Assembly: GCA_019120175.1 (NCBI GenBank)
Contig: DWVP01000014.1
Span: forward strand, 124,001 to 188,000
Direction: 5' to 3'
From: Candidatus Corynebacterium faecigallinarum
GTDB taxonomy: Bacteria > Actinomycetota > Actinomycetes > Mycobacteriales > Mycobacteriaceae
DNA: 64,000 nt
The stretch's first letter is position 1, and each line of letters begins with the position of its first letter. Position numbers and translations under genes: made by a program. The notes under the pieces were generated by a model that was not told the origin of the DNA, did not search any database, and saw nothing but the letters and a program-made list of their open reading frames with translations. Positions 17,542 through 25,599 of this stretch are shown here, one piece after another.

Positions 17542-18411
17542 CTACGTCTGCTTCTGACGCGGTGCCGCTCCGGAGAGGAACCGGCGCGTCCACGTCTCGT
17601 CCTTGTACTGGGCGGGAACCGCGCCGCCCAGCAGGCGTCGCATCGCCGTCGACATCGCCGGTGTGGCGTCGGCCAGCAGTTCGGTGTCGGACGCGAGCAG
17701 GACGATGTTGCCGTACCGTCGACCCTTCAGCATCGGGGGATCGGCGATGACGGCGACGTGCTCCCACACCTCGGCCATGCCGGCGAGCTCGGCCTTCGCC
17801 CCGCGGAGATCGGCGTGGTCGCCGCAGTTCGCCACGTAGAGCCCACCGGGGGCCAGGCCGCGGCGGCAGTGGGTGAAGAAATCAACCATCGTCAGGGCGT
17901 ACGGGGTGACGTCACCGGCGAAGACATCGCGGATGATCACGTCCCGACTGTCCGGGACGAAGGACTCGGCGACGTCCCAGGCATCGTCCACCCGGATCTT
18001 CACCCGGGGGCTGCGCGGTAGGTCGAAGGAGGAACGCACCAGGTCCGCCAGGGCCCGGTCCAGCTCCACCACCGTGTTGCGTGAGGTGGGGTAGACATCG
18101 GCGAAGTAGCGGGCCAGGGAACATGCACCACCGCCCAGGTGGGTCAGACGCAGGGTCGCGGGATCCAGCCCAGCCTCCGGCAGATGGGACTCCACCGCCA
18201 CGGCGATCCACTGCATGTACTCGAAGACCAGCTCGCGTGGGGCACCGATCACCACGTGCGAACTGGGGACACCGTTGACCTTGATCACCCAGCCGTCGTC
18301 GAGGTATGGGTCGGGTTCGAGCTCGATGGGGCCGGAACTGCCCTCGTAGATGCCGGCTACCGGGGACTCCGTGCCCTGGGCACTCCGGCTGTTCCGGGAG
18401 TGTCGGGCCAT
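17542..18411 (-). CDS. spermidine synthase-like (fused polyamine aminopropyltransferase-type) methyltransferase-fold protein
   Basis: A 289-residue Rossmann-fold protein of the spermine/spermidine synthase family. It has the SAM-binding loop LTHLGGGACSLARYFADVYP (about 88-107) followed by VVELDRALADLVR and the VDDAWDVAESFVPDSRDVII segment, in which an Asp takes the usual catalytic position. Actinobacterial members of this group are often methyltransferase-like proteins without proven polyamine activity, so I do not assign spermidine synthase activity. It begins 4 bp after the dhaKL-type gene ends, same strand, and probably forms an operon with it and the aldo/keto reductase. Confidence 0.78.
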   Translation of the reverse strand: MARHSRNSRSAQGTESPVAGIYEGSSGPIELEPDPYLDDGWVIKVNGVPSSHVVIGAPRELVFEYMQWIAVAVESHLPEAGLDPATLRLTHLGGGACSLARYFADVYPTSRNTVVELDRALADLVRSSFDLPRSPRVKIRVDDAWDVAESFVPDSRDVIIRDVFAGDVTPYALTMVDFFTHCRRGLAPGGLYVANCGDHADLRGAKAELAGMAEVWEHVAVIADPPMLKGRRYGNIVLLASDTELLADATPAMSTAMRRLLGGAVPAQYKDETWTRRFLSGAAPRQKQT

Positions 18412-18415
18412 GTCC

Positions 18416-20206
18416 TCAGTTCATCTCCCCGGCACCGCCGAAGAGCCAGGCGACGACGAGCGCGCCGGGGTCGATGACACCGCGTGCTCGGTCGCCGAGG
18501 TACGATGCCCGACCCTTGTGGCCGGACAGGTCGGCGGTGGAGCGGGCGCCCTCCATCGCCGCCGCATGGATCGCGGCGAGGTCTGGTGCGGCATCGGGGG
18601 AGGACGCGCCAGCGCCGGTCACCGCGTCCTTCGCGGCGGCGGCCGCAGGGGCGAGGGCATCCACCATGGTGCGGTCACCGGGGGCGGCACCTCCCAGCTC
18701 AGTCACGGCGACGAGTGCACGTTGCAGGGCCTGGGCGAGTTCTCCGGCGGTGAGTCCGGCATCCGCCCCGCCGGCGGCGGTGACGGACATCTCGCGGAAC
18801 AGTGTTCCGAACACCGCACCCGATGTGCCACCGGCACGGACGAAGAGCCGGTTGGCCAGCGCCGCCAGCACGTCCGCATCAGAACCGGTCAGTGGTTGCG
18901 GTAGATCACCGAAGGCTGCCTGCATATTCGTCCCGAAGTCACCGTCGCCGGCCAGCCGGTCGAGCTCGGTGAGATCGTCGACGGCACCGACGACCCCGGC
19001 GACGAAGGCGGACAACCATTCGTTGGTCCCGTCCTCCGGGCCACCACCCGGAATGTCCTCGGGGACGTGCATGGTGGCGTCCACCGGGGCAGGGTCGACA
19101 CCGATGGTCTGCGGCCATGCCGGGGCAGAGGTGGGTGCATCGAGCAGATCGAGGATCTCTGTGCCTGCTGTGCTTCCTGTGCCTGCTGCGTCCGCGGTGC
19201 CCTTGCCGAGGCGGGTGAGGCTCACCGAGACACCCGCCATGTTCACCGAGGTCACATAACTGCCGACGAAGCTGCGGGCGACCCGGATCCCGGCGTCGGT
19301 GAGGCGGCGCAGCACATGGTCGAAAACCAGGTTCAGCTCCAGGAGGGTCGTTCCGCCCAGTCCGTTGACCAGGCCGATCACCGAGTCTCCCGCGGTCAGT
19401 CCCAGGTCGTCGACGATAGCGTCGACCAGGCGGGAGGCCACCTCGGCGGCCTCGGAGACGCCGGTCCGTTCCACCCCCGGTTCACCGTGGATGCCGACAC
19501 CGATCTCCATCTCACCCTCGTCGAGATCGAAGGTGTCACGACCGGACGTCGGCAGATGCCCCGGTGCCAGGGCTGCGGCCATGGACCTGGAGTTGTCGGC
19601 GACGGTCCGGGCGACGCGGGTGACGTCATTGAGCGAGTAGCCCCGGTGGGCGGCGGCGCCGGCGACCTTCTCGACGAGAATTGTCGCCCCGGTCCCGCGG
19701 CGACCCGGTCCGTCCGAACTCTCCGGGTCTGCTGAGCCACCGGTGGCGACGTCGTCGGCGACGATGACCTCGCGGGTGTCCACCTCCGGCAGTCCCTGTC
19801 GGGCGACGCGGAAGTTGATGATGTCCCCGGTGTAGTTCTTCACGATGTGGACCACGCCCCGGCCGCCGCCGGCGTCATTGGCCCAGCGGGTGGCCTCGGT
19901 GATCTGGACGGCGTTCGGGGAGGTGAACAGGTGGCCGGGGACCGCGGCGGCGAGCATCCCCTCGCCGAGGAATCCGGAATGCATCGGCTCATGTCCGGAA
20001 CCGCCGCCGGAGATGACCGCGACGGCAGGGCCACCCGCATCGGTGACGACCGGGGTCGCGCGGGCGATGAATCCGTGATCGTCCCAGCGGGCATCGGGAT
20101 GGGAGGCGACAAAGCCGCCGAGTGACTGTTCGAGGAAGGTGTCGGGGGTGTCCCGGAACGACCGGGGCAGGGAACCGGAAAGCGAGCGGGGAGAAGATTC
20201 AGCCAT
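18416..20206 (-). CDS. ATP-dependent dihydroxyacetone (glycerone) kinase, DhaK-DhaL fusion
   Basis: Phosphorylates dihydroxyacetone to DHAP. The 596-residue protein fuses a DhaK domain (1 to about 350) and a DhaL domain (about 390-596). DhaK signatures are ISGGGSGHEPMHSGFLG (about 65-81), HIVKNYTGDIINFRVA (about 122-137) and IGVGIHGEPGVERT (about 235-248), whose His is the covalent substrate-binding residue of the family. DhaL shows LAGDGDFGTNMQAAFG and GGTSGAVFGTLFREMS plus APGDRTMVDALAPA, the ADP/Mg site. Fusion indicates an ATP-dependent rather than PTS-dependent enzyme. It heads a minus-strand run with the spermidine-synthase-like and aldo/keto reductase genes. Confidence 0.9.
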   Translation of the reverse strand: MAESSPRSLSGSLPRSFRDTPDTFLEQSLGGFVASHPDARWDDHGFIARATPVVTDAGGPAVAVISGGGSGHEPMHSGFLGEGMLAAAVPGHLFTSPNAVQITEATRWANDAGGGRGVVHIVKNYTGDIINFRVARQGLPEVDTREVIVADDVATGGSADPESSDGPGRRGTGATILVEKVAGAAAHRGYSLNDVTRVARTVADNSRSMAAALAPGHLPTSGRDTFDLDEGEMEIGVGIHGEPGVERTGVSEAAEVASRLVDAIVDDLGLTAGDSVIGLVNGLGGTTLLELNLVFDHVLRRLTDAGIRVARSFVGSYVTSVNMAGVSVSLTRLGKGTADAAGTGSTAGTEILDLLDAPTSAPAWPQTIGVDPAPVDATMHVPEDIPGGGPEDGTNEWLSAFVAGVVGAVDDLTELDRLAGDGDFGTNMQAAFGDLPQPLTGSDADVLAALANRLFVRAGGTSGAVFGTLFREMSVTAAGGADAGLTAGELAQALQRALVAVTELGGAAPGDRTMVDALAPAAAAAKDAVTGAGASSPDAAPDLAAIHAAAMEGARSTADLSGHKGRASYLGDRARGVIDPGALVVAWLFGGAGEMN

Positions 20207-20241
20207 GCCCGCACCCTACTCTAGACCGGGAAACCGGAAGA

Positions 20242-20922
20242 TCATCGCCGCCCGTGAATCTCATTCTGGGCCGCGGACAGCCCCTTTCCGGCGATGATCT
20301 CCACCGCATCGGCTGCGGTGTCGGCGACGGCCTCCCAGTCATGTTCGGCGTCGAGCGCGGTCAGCACGTGCTCGACCACACCGGTGCCGGCGGCGGGGCG
20401 TCCGATACCGACCCGGACCCGGATGTAGTCACGCGTGCCGAGCTTTTCGGTGATCGATTTCAGTCCGTTGTGGCCGTTCTCGTTGCCGCCGAGCTTCACC
20501 TTCACCACGCCGGGCGGCAGGTCGAGTTCATCGTGGACGGCGATGACGTGGTCGGCGTCGGTGCCGTAGGACGCCGCGAGCGGGGCGACGGCCTCACCGC
20601 TGAGGTTCATGAAAGTGGTGGACCGTACCAGCAGGACGCCCTCGGTGCCCTCACCACCCTCACCACCGTCACCGCCGAGCTCGATCTGGGACACGGCCGC
20701 CTTGACGCCTCGCACCGGCGCCAGGTCGGCACCGCGTCGTTCCAGCAGCCGGTCGACGGCCAGGTAGCCGACATTGTGCCGGGTGCCGGCGTACTTCGCC
20801 CCCGGGTTGCCCAACCCGATGACCAGCCACTGGGCCGGAGGCAGAGCAGACTCGGCGGTCTTCTCCACCCGCTCGCGGCGGAGCGACGGCAGCAGGGTGA
20901 TCAACTTGTGCAGGATGCTCAT
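20242..20922 (-). CDS. pth2: peptidyl-tRNA hydrolase, second paralogue
   Basis: Releases tRNA from peptidyl-tRNAs dropped by ribosomes. The 226-residue protein has GLGNPGAKYAGTRHNVG (about 35-51, with the catalytic His and Asn), STTFMNLSGEAV (about 112-123), HDELDLPPG (about 142-150) and GHNGLKSI (about 164-171), all Pth signatures. It carries a roughly 30-residue N-terminal extension and an acidic Gly-rich insertion (GGDGGEGGEGTEG) absent from the upstream paralogue. Its start overlaps the 3' end of pth1 by 4 bp (ATGA), so the pair is translationally coupled. Tandem pth genes are usual in corynebacteria. Confidence 0.92.
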   Translation of the reverse strand: MSILHKLITLLPSLRRERVEKTAESALPPAQWLVIGLGNPGAKYAGTRHNVGYLAVDRLLERRGADLAPVRGVKAAVSQIELGGDGGEGGEGTEGVLLVRSTTFMNLSGEAVAPLAASYGTDADHVIAVHDELDLPPGVVKVKLGGNENGHNGLKSITEKLGTRDYIRVRVGIGRPAAGTGVVEHVLTALDAEHDWEAVADTAADAVEIIAGKGLSAAQNEIHGRR

Positions 20923-21497
20923 GGGGTCACCTTACCTACGGCGACATCCTCGGCGAGGTCCGCGGCATCGGCCAGTACGATCGGCAGCTCCTTGTTCTCC
21001 GCGGCGGAGAAGGGCTTCAGGACGTACGACGCCGGCGCCATGCGTCCGGGGGGTCGTCCGATACCGACCTGCAGGCGGGGGAAATCGCGGGTGCCCAGCG
21101 ACTTCGCCACGTCCTTCAACCCGTTGTGAGCGTTGAGCCCACCACCGTTCTTGAGCTTCATCTGGCCCAGGTCGAGGTCGAGCTCGTCGTGGATCACCAG
21201 CACGTGGTCGGCGGGGATCCGGTAGTAGGTGGCCAACGCCTTGACCGGTCCGCCGGAGGTGTTCATGTAACTGCGCGGGACGGCCAGGATGACACGCTCG
21301 TCGCCCAGGCGGGTTTCGGCGACCCGGGCGTTGAGCTTGCGGTTCACGCTCAGTGTCGCCGGCCCGGCCGGGCCACCGCACTGCCCGGCGAGTTCGTCGA
21401 TGACCATCGCGCCGATGTTGTGGCGGGTACCGGCGTACTCGGTGCCGGGGTTACCGAGCCCGACAATGAGAAAAGGAGACTGGGCAGTGTTGTTCAC
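20919..21497 (-). CDS. pth1: peptidyl-tRNA hydrolase, first paralogue
   Basis: A Pth enzyme of 192 residues from the GTG at 21497. GLGNPGTEYAGTRHNIGAMV (His20-equivalent in place), SYMNTSGGPVKALA, HDELDLDLGQMKLKNGG and AHNGLKDVAKSLG cover the whole active site. I chose GTG 21497 over the GTG at 21515 because it has GGGAG at suitable spacing and matches the family N-terminus. It lies 60 bp downstream of the L25 gene and overlaps pth2 by 4 bp. With both paralogues complete, either could supply the essential activity. Confidence 0.92.
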   Translation of the reverse strand: MNNTAQSPFLIVGLGNPGTEYAGTRHNIGAMVIDELAGQCGGPAGPATLSVNRKLNARVAETRLGDERVILAVPRSYMNTSGGPVKALATYYRIPADHVLVIHDELDLDLGQMKLKNGGGLNAHNGLKDVAKSLGTRDFPRLQVGIGRPPGRMAPASYVLKPFSAAENKELPIVLADAADLAEDVAVGKVTP

Positions 21498-21556
21498 TGC
21501 TCCAGTCTCCCACACGGGTCCCGGGGACCGTGTTCACGGTAGGGCCGTCGAGCGGA

Positions 21557-22189
21557 CTACTCCTCGGACTCGCCCTCAGCCTCAGCCTCGCCCTCGGCGG
21601 AAGCCTCAGCCTCGGTGGACTCCTCGGGCTCCGGTGCGACCTCGGGGGCGATGACGTTGACGATCAGGGTGTCAGCGTCGGACACCAGGGAGGTGTTGGC
21701 CGGCATCTGCAGGTCGCCGGCGAGGACCTGGTCGCCGATCACCTTGCCCTCGATGGAGAAGGTGATCTCCTCGGGGATGGAGAGCACGTCGGCCTCGACG
21801 GTGACGACGTCGGCGTCCTGGACGACCTGGGTGCCGGCAGCGGCCTCGCCCTCGGCGACGACCGGGACGTCGACCTCGACCTTCTCGCCGCGCTTGACGG
21901 AGAGCAGGTCGGCGTGGTCGATGTCCAGGGTCAGAACGTTCTGGTCCACGGCCTTGATCATGCACAGGTTGTCCTCGCCGTCGACCTCGACCTCGAGGAT
22001 GGCGTTGACGCCGTGGTTACGGACGATGCCCTGGAACTCGAGCAGGTCGAAGCTGACGTGGATCGGCTCGTGGAAGGATCCGTACAGCACGGCCGGGACG
22101 CGCCAGTCGCGACGCAGACGACGGGAGGCACCCTTGCCGAACTCGGTGCGGGGCAGGGCGCTGATGCGGATGATGTTGCTCTTGGACAT
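21557..22189 (-). CDS. rplY: 50S ribosomal protein L25 (general stress protein Ctc type)
   Basis: Binds 5S rRNA in the large subunit. The 210-residue protein has the L25 N-terminal domain (ALPRTEFGKGASRRLRRDWR at about 9-28, VPAVLYGS) and the C-terminal TL5/Ctc domain (VPVVAEGEAAAGTQVVQDAD and onwards), and ends in an acidic Glu/Ala-rich tail (about 185-210) typical of actinobacterial Ctc proteins. The start at 22189 is fixed by GGAGGA 5 nt upstream; an open frame 30 codons longer includes a terminator hairpin and is not coding. Gene order glmU-prs-rplY-pth is conserved in related genomes. Confidence 0.94.
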   Translation of the reverse strand: MSKSNIIRISALPRTEFGKGASRRLRRDWRVPAVLYGSFHEPIHVSFDLLEFQGIVRNHGVNAILEVEVDGEDNLCMIKAVDQNVLTLDIDHADLLSVKRGEKVEVDVPVVAEGEAAAGTQVVQDADVVTVEADVLSIPEEITFSIEGKVIGDQVLAGDLQMPANTSLVSDADTLIVNVIAPEVAPEPEESTEAEASAEGEAEAEGESEE

Positions 22190-22249
22190 GGTGTCCTCCT
22201 GGGTAGTGAAGATAGAGAAAGAACTGACGTTCATCTGTGCTGTCTCACG

Positions 22250-22274
22250 AAAAAAGCCGCAGGCAGGCTGCGGC
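22250..22274 (-). terminator. intrinsic terminator between prs and rplY
   Basis: On the minus strand GCCGCAG-CCTGC-CTGCGGC is followed by six T (22250-22255). It lies between the prs stop (22379) and the rplY start (22189), so rplY needs its own promoter in the remaining 60 nt. Confidence 0.88.
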
Positions 22275-22378
22275 TTCACGAAGTTCGTACGAGCAGTCCC
22301 AGGGGAACACCATGGAACATATTCGCGCCGATAACGGCCGGTTCTGCACCAGCCCTCGCCGAGACGAGGGACAGTGTA

Positions 22379-23344
22379 TCACTCGAAGAGCGTGGTGACC
22401 GAACCGTTCTCGAAGATCTCGTGGACGGTCTTGGCGACCAGCGGGGCGATCGGCAGGACGGTGAGGTTGTCCCAGCCCTCGGTGTCCTGGGGCAGGGTGT
22501 CGGTGGTGATGACCTCACGGGCGCCGCAGCTGTTGAGACGCTCGCGGGCCGGGCCGGAGAAGACACCGTGGGTGGTGGCGATGATGACGTCACCGGCACC
22601 GGCCTCGCGCAGCACCTGGACGGCGCCGGCGATGGTTCCGCCGGTGTCGATCATGTCGTCGAGCAGGATGCAGGTGCGGCCGTCGACGTCACCGACGACG
22701 CGGTTGGCGGTGACCTTGTTGGCCACGTCCACGTCACGGGTCTTGTGGACGAAGGCCAGCGGGGCGCCGCCGAAGACGTTGGACCACTTCTCGGCGACCT
22801 TGACACGACCGGCGTCGGGGGAGACCACGCAGAGGTTGTCCATGCCGTACTTGTCGATGATGTAGTCGGTGAGGATCGGCATGGCGTGCATGTGGTCCAC
22901 CGGGCCGTCGAAGTAGCCCTGGATCTGGTCGGTGTGCAGGTCCACCGAGACGATCCGGTCCGCGCCGGCGGTCTTGAGCAGGTCGGCGATCAGGCGGGCG
23001 GAGATCGGCTCGCGGCCGCGGTGCTTCTTGTCCTGGCGGGCGTAGGGGTAGAACGGCAGGATCGCGGTGATGCGCTTGGCGGAGCCGCGCTTCAGGGCGT
23101 CGATCATGATGAGCTGTTCCATGACCCACTTGTTCAGCGGCTGCGGGTGGGACTGCAGCACGAACGCGTCGGAGCCGCGGACAGACTCCTCGAACCGCAC
23201 GAAGATCTCACCGTTGGCGAAGTCGTGTGCGGTGGTGGGGGTCAGCTCGATGCCGAGTTCGCGGGCGACGGCTTCGCCCAGCTCGGGGTGAGCACGACCG
23301 GAGAAGAGCATCAGGTTCTTCTGATTGTCGATCCAGTGGGACAC
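22379..23344 (-). CDS. prs: ribose-phosphate pyrophosphokinase (PRPP synthetase)
   Basis: Makes PRPP from ribose 5-phosphate and ATP for nucleotide, His and Trp synthesis. The 321-residue protein has the ATP-binding flexible-loop segment YARQDKKHRGREPISARLIA (about 103-122), the divalent-metal motif SVDLHTDQIQGYFDGPVDH (about 134-152) and the PRPP loop CILLDDMIDTGGTIAGAV (about 225-242). Complete and of standard length for a class I enzyme. It lies 92 bp downstream of glmU on the same strand, which suggests a shared transcript, and ends before the terminator at 22250. Confidence 0.96.
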   Translation of the reverse strand: MSHWIDNQKNLMLFSGRAHPELGEAVARELGIELTPTTAHDFANGEIFVRFEESVRGSDAFVLQSHPQPLNKWVMEQLIMIDALKRGSAKRITAILPFYPYARQDKKHRGREPISARLIADLLKTAGADRIVSVDLHTDQIQGYFDGPVDHMHAMPILTDYIIDKYGMDNLCVVSPDAGRVKVAEKWSNVFGGAPLAFVHKTRDVDVANKVTANRVVGDVDGRTCILLDDMIDTGGTIAGAVQVLREAGAGDVIIATTHGVFSGPARERLNSCGAREVITTDTLPQDTEGWDNLTVLPIAPLVAKTVHEIFENGSVTTLFE

Positions 23345-23436
23345 GGGTTCTACGACCTTTCCTACGCGGTTAGGAATCTCAGAGTTTATCGCTGAAATGA
23401 GTGTAGGGTGCAGGCTTTGTCTGAACCCAATCAGGG

Positions 23437-24924
23437 TTACCTGCCGGGGTTCCCGGCCTGCGTACCGGAACTTCCGTCAGCGCCGTCAGTGCCGGCGGCT
23501 TCAGCAGCTTCAGCGGCCGGAGTGCCCGGGCGCTTACGCACCACCCAGCCCTCGATGTTGCGCTGGCGCCCCTCGGTGATCGCCAGAGCGCCGGCGGGGA
23601 CGTCGTCCTTGATCACGGTGCCGGCGCCGGAGTACGCGCCGTCGCCGACGGTGACCGGGGCGATGAACATGGTGTCCGAACCGGTACGCACGTGCGAACC
23701 GACGGTGGTGTGGTGCTTGGTGACACCGTCGTAGTTGACGAAGACGCTGGACGCACCGATGTTGGACTGCTCACCGATCGTGGCGTCGCCGACGTAGGTG
23801 AGGTGGGGGACCTTCGACCCGGTGCCGATGGTGGCGTTCTTGGTCTCGACGAAGCCGCCGAGCTTGCCCTGGTCGCCGAGGTTGGTGCCGGGGCGCAGGT
23901 AGGTGAAGGGGCCGACCTCGGCGTGGGCACCGATGACGGAATCGATGGCATGGGTGCGCACCACCGAGGAGGCCTCGCCGACCGTGACGTTCACCAGGGT
24001 GGAGTCCGGGCCGACGGTGACGTTGTCGGCGATGGTGGTGGTGCCTTTGAGCTGCGTGCCGGGCAGGACGGTGACATCGCGGCCGATGGTGACCTCGACG
24101 TCGATCCAGGTGGTGTTCGGGTCGACGACGGTCGCCCCGCCGCGCATCGCGGCCTCCACGGTGCGACGGTTGAGCTCGGCACCGGCGGCGGCGAGTTGGA
24201 CCCGGTCGTTGACCCCGGCGAGTTCACGGGGGTCGTCGGAACGGTGGGCGCGCACCGGGTGGCCGTCGTGACGGGCGATGCCGAGCACGTCGGTGAGGTA
24301 GAGCTCGCCCTGGGAGTTGTCGGCGCGCAGCCGGGTCAGTGCGTCCCGCAGGATGGTCGCGTCGAAGGCGAAGACACCGGAGTTGATCTCGTTGACGGCC
24401 TTCTCGGCGGCCGTGGCGTCCTTCTCCTCGACGATGGCGGTGACCTCGCCCTCGTCGTTGCGGATGATCCGGCCGTAGCCGAACGGGTCGTCCAGCAGGG
24501 TGGTCAGCACCGTCACCGCGGTGGGGACGTCGGTGTGGGCGGCATGCAGGTGGGACAGGGTGTCCCCGGTGAGCAGCGGGACGTCGGCGTTGGTGACGAT
24601 GACGGTGCCCTCGAAGTCCTCCAGCGCGCTCATACCGCACTGTACGGCGTGCCCGGTGCCCAGCTGTTCCTCCTGGATGGCGAGACTGAGCGGGGCGGAG
24701 AGCTCACCGGCGATGGCCTCGGCGGCCGGCCCGACCTGGTCACGGCCGTGGCCGATGACGGCGACGATGCGGTCCGGGGCGACGGAGTCGGCGGCATGCA
24801 GGCTGTGGGCGAGCAATGTCCTGCCGCCGATGGAGTGCAGGGTCTTCTGCGTTGCCGACTTCATCCGGGTGCCTGCCCCGGCGGCGAGTACGACGACGGC
24901 GACGGGTGTGTTCTTTTCAGTCAC
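23437..24924 (-). CDS. glmU: bifunctional UDP-GlcNAc pyrophosphorylase / glucosamine-1-phosphate acetyltransferase
   Basis: Makes UDP-GlcNAc for peptidoglycan and other glycans. The 495-residue protein has the uridyltransferase loop [20 protein letters not shown] (about 13-32), [13 protein letters not shown] (about 112-124), and from about residue 260 a left-handed beta-helix of hexapeptide repeats ending with [20 protein letters not shown] (acetyltransferase His region). The C-terminal 40 residues are a variable Ala/Gly/Asp-rich tail. The start is the GTG at 24924. It is the first gene of the glmU-prs unit. Confidence 0.95.
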   Translation of the reverse strand: MTEKNTPVAVVVLAAGAGTRMKSATQKTLHSIGGRTLLAHSLHAADSVAPDRIVAVIGHGRDQVGPAAEAIAGELSAPLSLAIQEEQLGTGHAVQCGMSALEDFEGTVIVTNADVPLLTGDTLSHLHAAHTDVPTAVTVLTTLLDDPFGYGRIIRNDEGEVTAIVEEKDATAAEKAVNEINSGVFAFDATILRDALTRLRADNSQGELYLTDVLGIARHDGHPVRAHRSDDPRELAGVNDRVQLAAAGAELNRRTVEAAMRGGATVVDPNTTWIDVEVTIGRDVTVLPGTQLKGTTTIADNVTVGPDSTLVNVTVGEASSVVRTHAIDSVIGAHAEVGPFTYLRPGTNLGDQGKLGGFVETKNATIGTGSKVPHLTYVGDATIGEQSNIGASSVFVNYDGVTKHHTTVGSHVRTGSDTMFIAPVTVGDGAYSGAGTVIKDDVPAGALAITEGRQRNIEGWVVRKRPGTPAAEAAEAAGTDGADGSSGTQAGNPGR

Positions 24925-25049
24925 GATGGGCGGTTTCCTTTACTGCTGGCTTGCTCTAGCGCACACGAATGTCGAACAGTCTAGTGCTGCTTCCTGCCAC
25001 TGGTGGAGACCCCACGGTTCCATCGTGGTCATGAGGGTGTCGGTCCTCG

Positions 25050-25305
25050 TCACTGTCCATCCGCGGGATCGGCAACGACAACGTAGGTCTCGGTGCCTTC
25101 ATCGGTGTCCACGGATGTGGCGAACCAACCCCGGCCGTCGCCATCCACGTGGAAGGGAAGCAGCCCATCTTCCACGAGTGCTTCATCGTCGCCGATCTTC
25201 ATGGATGCTGCGACCTGATCTTCGTCGTCGCCGCTTCCCCGGGAACCGTATCCGTAGACAGTTCCGTCATCGAGGACCAGTCGAGGCTCGAACCCTCCAC
25301 GACGA
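25050..25305 (-). pseudogene. C-terminal remnant of an unrecognised secreted or cytosolic protein
   Basis: On the minus strand an open frame without a usable start reads GFEPRLVLDDGTVYGYGSRG, then KIGDDEALVEDGLLPFHVDG and WFATSVDTDEGTETYVVVAD, ending PADGQ at 25050. The composition (acidic, aromatic, alternating beta-like) looks like real protein, in contrast to the shadow frames here. Just upstream, another frame reads EDATYFIVVEGSSL, as if a frameshift near 25300 separated two pieces. I do not recognise a family. The rest of the 24925-25460 interval holds only the hairpin at 25335 and no other gene. Confidence 0.35.
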
Positions 25306-25334
25306 TAAAGTAAGTAGCATCTTCAAGGGGTCTC

Positions 25335-25360
25335 GGGGAGGATACTGAGGAATCCTCCCC
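25335..25360. other. 9-bp stem hairpin downstream of tRNA-Gln
   Basis: GGGGAGGAT (25335-25343) and ATCCTCCCC (25352-25360) form a perfect dyad with an 8-nt loop. It lies about 100 nt downstream of the minus-strand tRNA-Gln and has no T-run on either strand. It may be a 3' processing or Rho-assisted end structure; the role is not established. Confidence 0.4.
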
Positions 25361-25461
25361 GGTGGTGTGGTGTCGTGCGCGTCTTTCGGACGTCGACCCG
25401 TACGGGGAGTCGCGAAGAAGAAGTGTTGGGGGCACACCTGCGGGGTGCGGTGATGAAAAAG

Positions 25462-25533
25462 CTCCCCCACCAGGACTCGAACCTGGAATGACGGTACCAA
25501 AAACCGCAGTGTTGCCGATTACACCATGGGGGA
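25462..25533 (-). tRNA. tRNA-Gln (anticodon TTG)
   Basis: Read on the minus strand, the acceptor arms TCCCCCA/TGGGGGA pair, the D-stem is GTGT/ACAC, the anticodon stem is GCGGT/ACCGT with loop TTTTGGT giving anticodon TTG, and the T-arm is CCAGG-TTCGAGT-CCTGG, with G as discriminator. CCA is not encoded. Confidence 0.95.
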
Positions 25534-25599
25534 CTGCGCGTTACTCTACCGCACGGCCGGACGGTTTCCTGTCCGGGTGTCCCACTACGATGGGTACCC

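Noticed and set aside
17542..18411. Genuine spermidine synthase
   Set aside because: Only the methyltransferase-like core is clear; no polyamine genes are nearby, so the activity was not assigned.
21530..23395. 621-codon open frame on the plus strand
   Set aside because: Antisense across rplY and prs, including a terminator; no family features.
25335..25360. Intrinsic terminator after tRNA-Gln
   Set aside because: Good stem but no T-run on either strand, so it was listed only as a hairpin.
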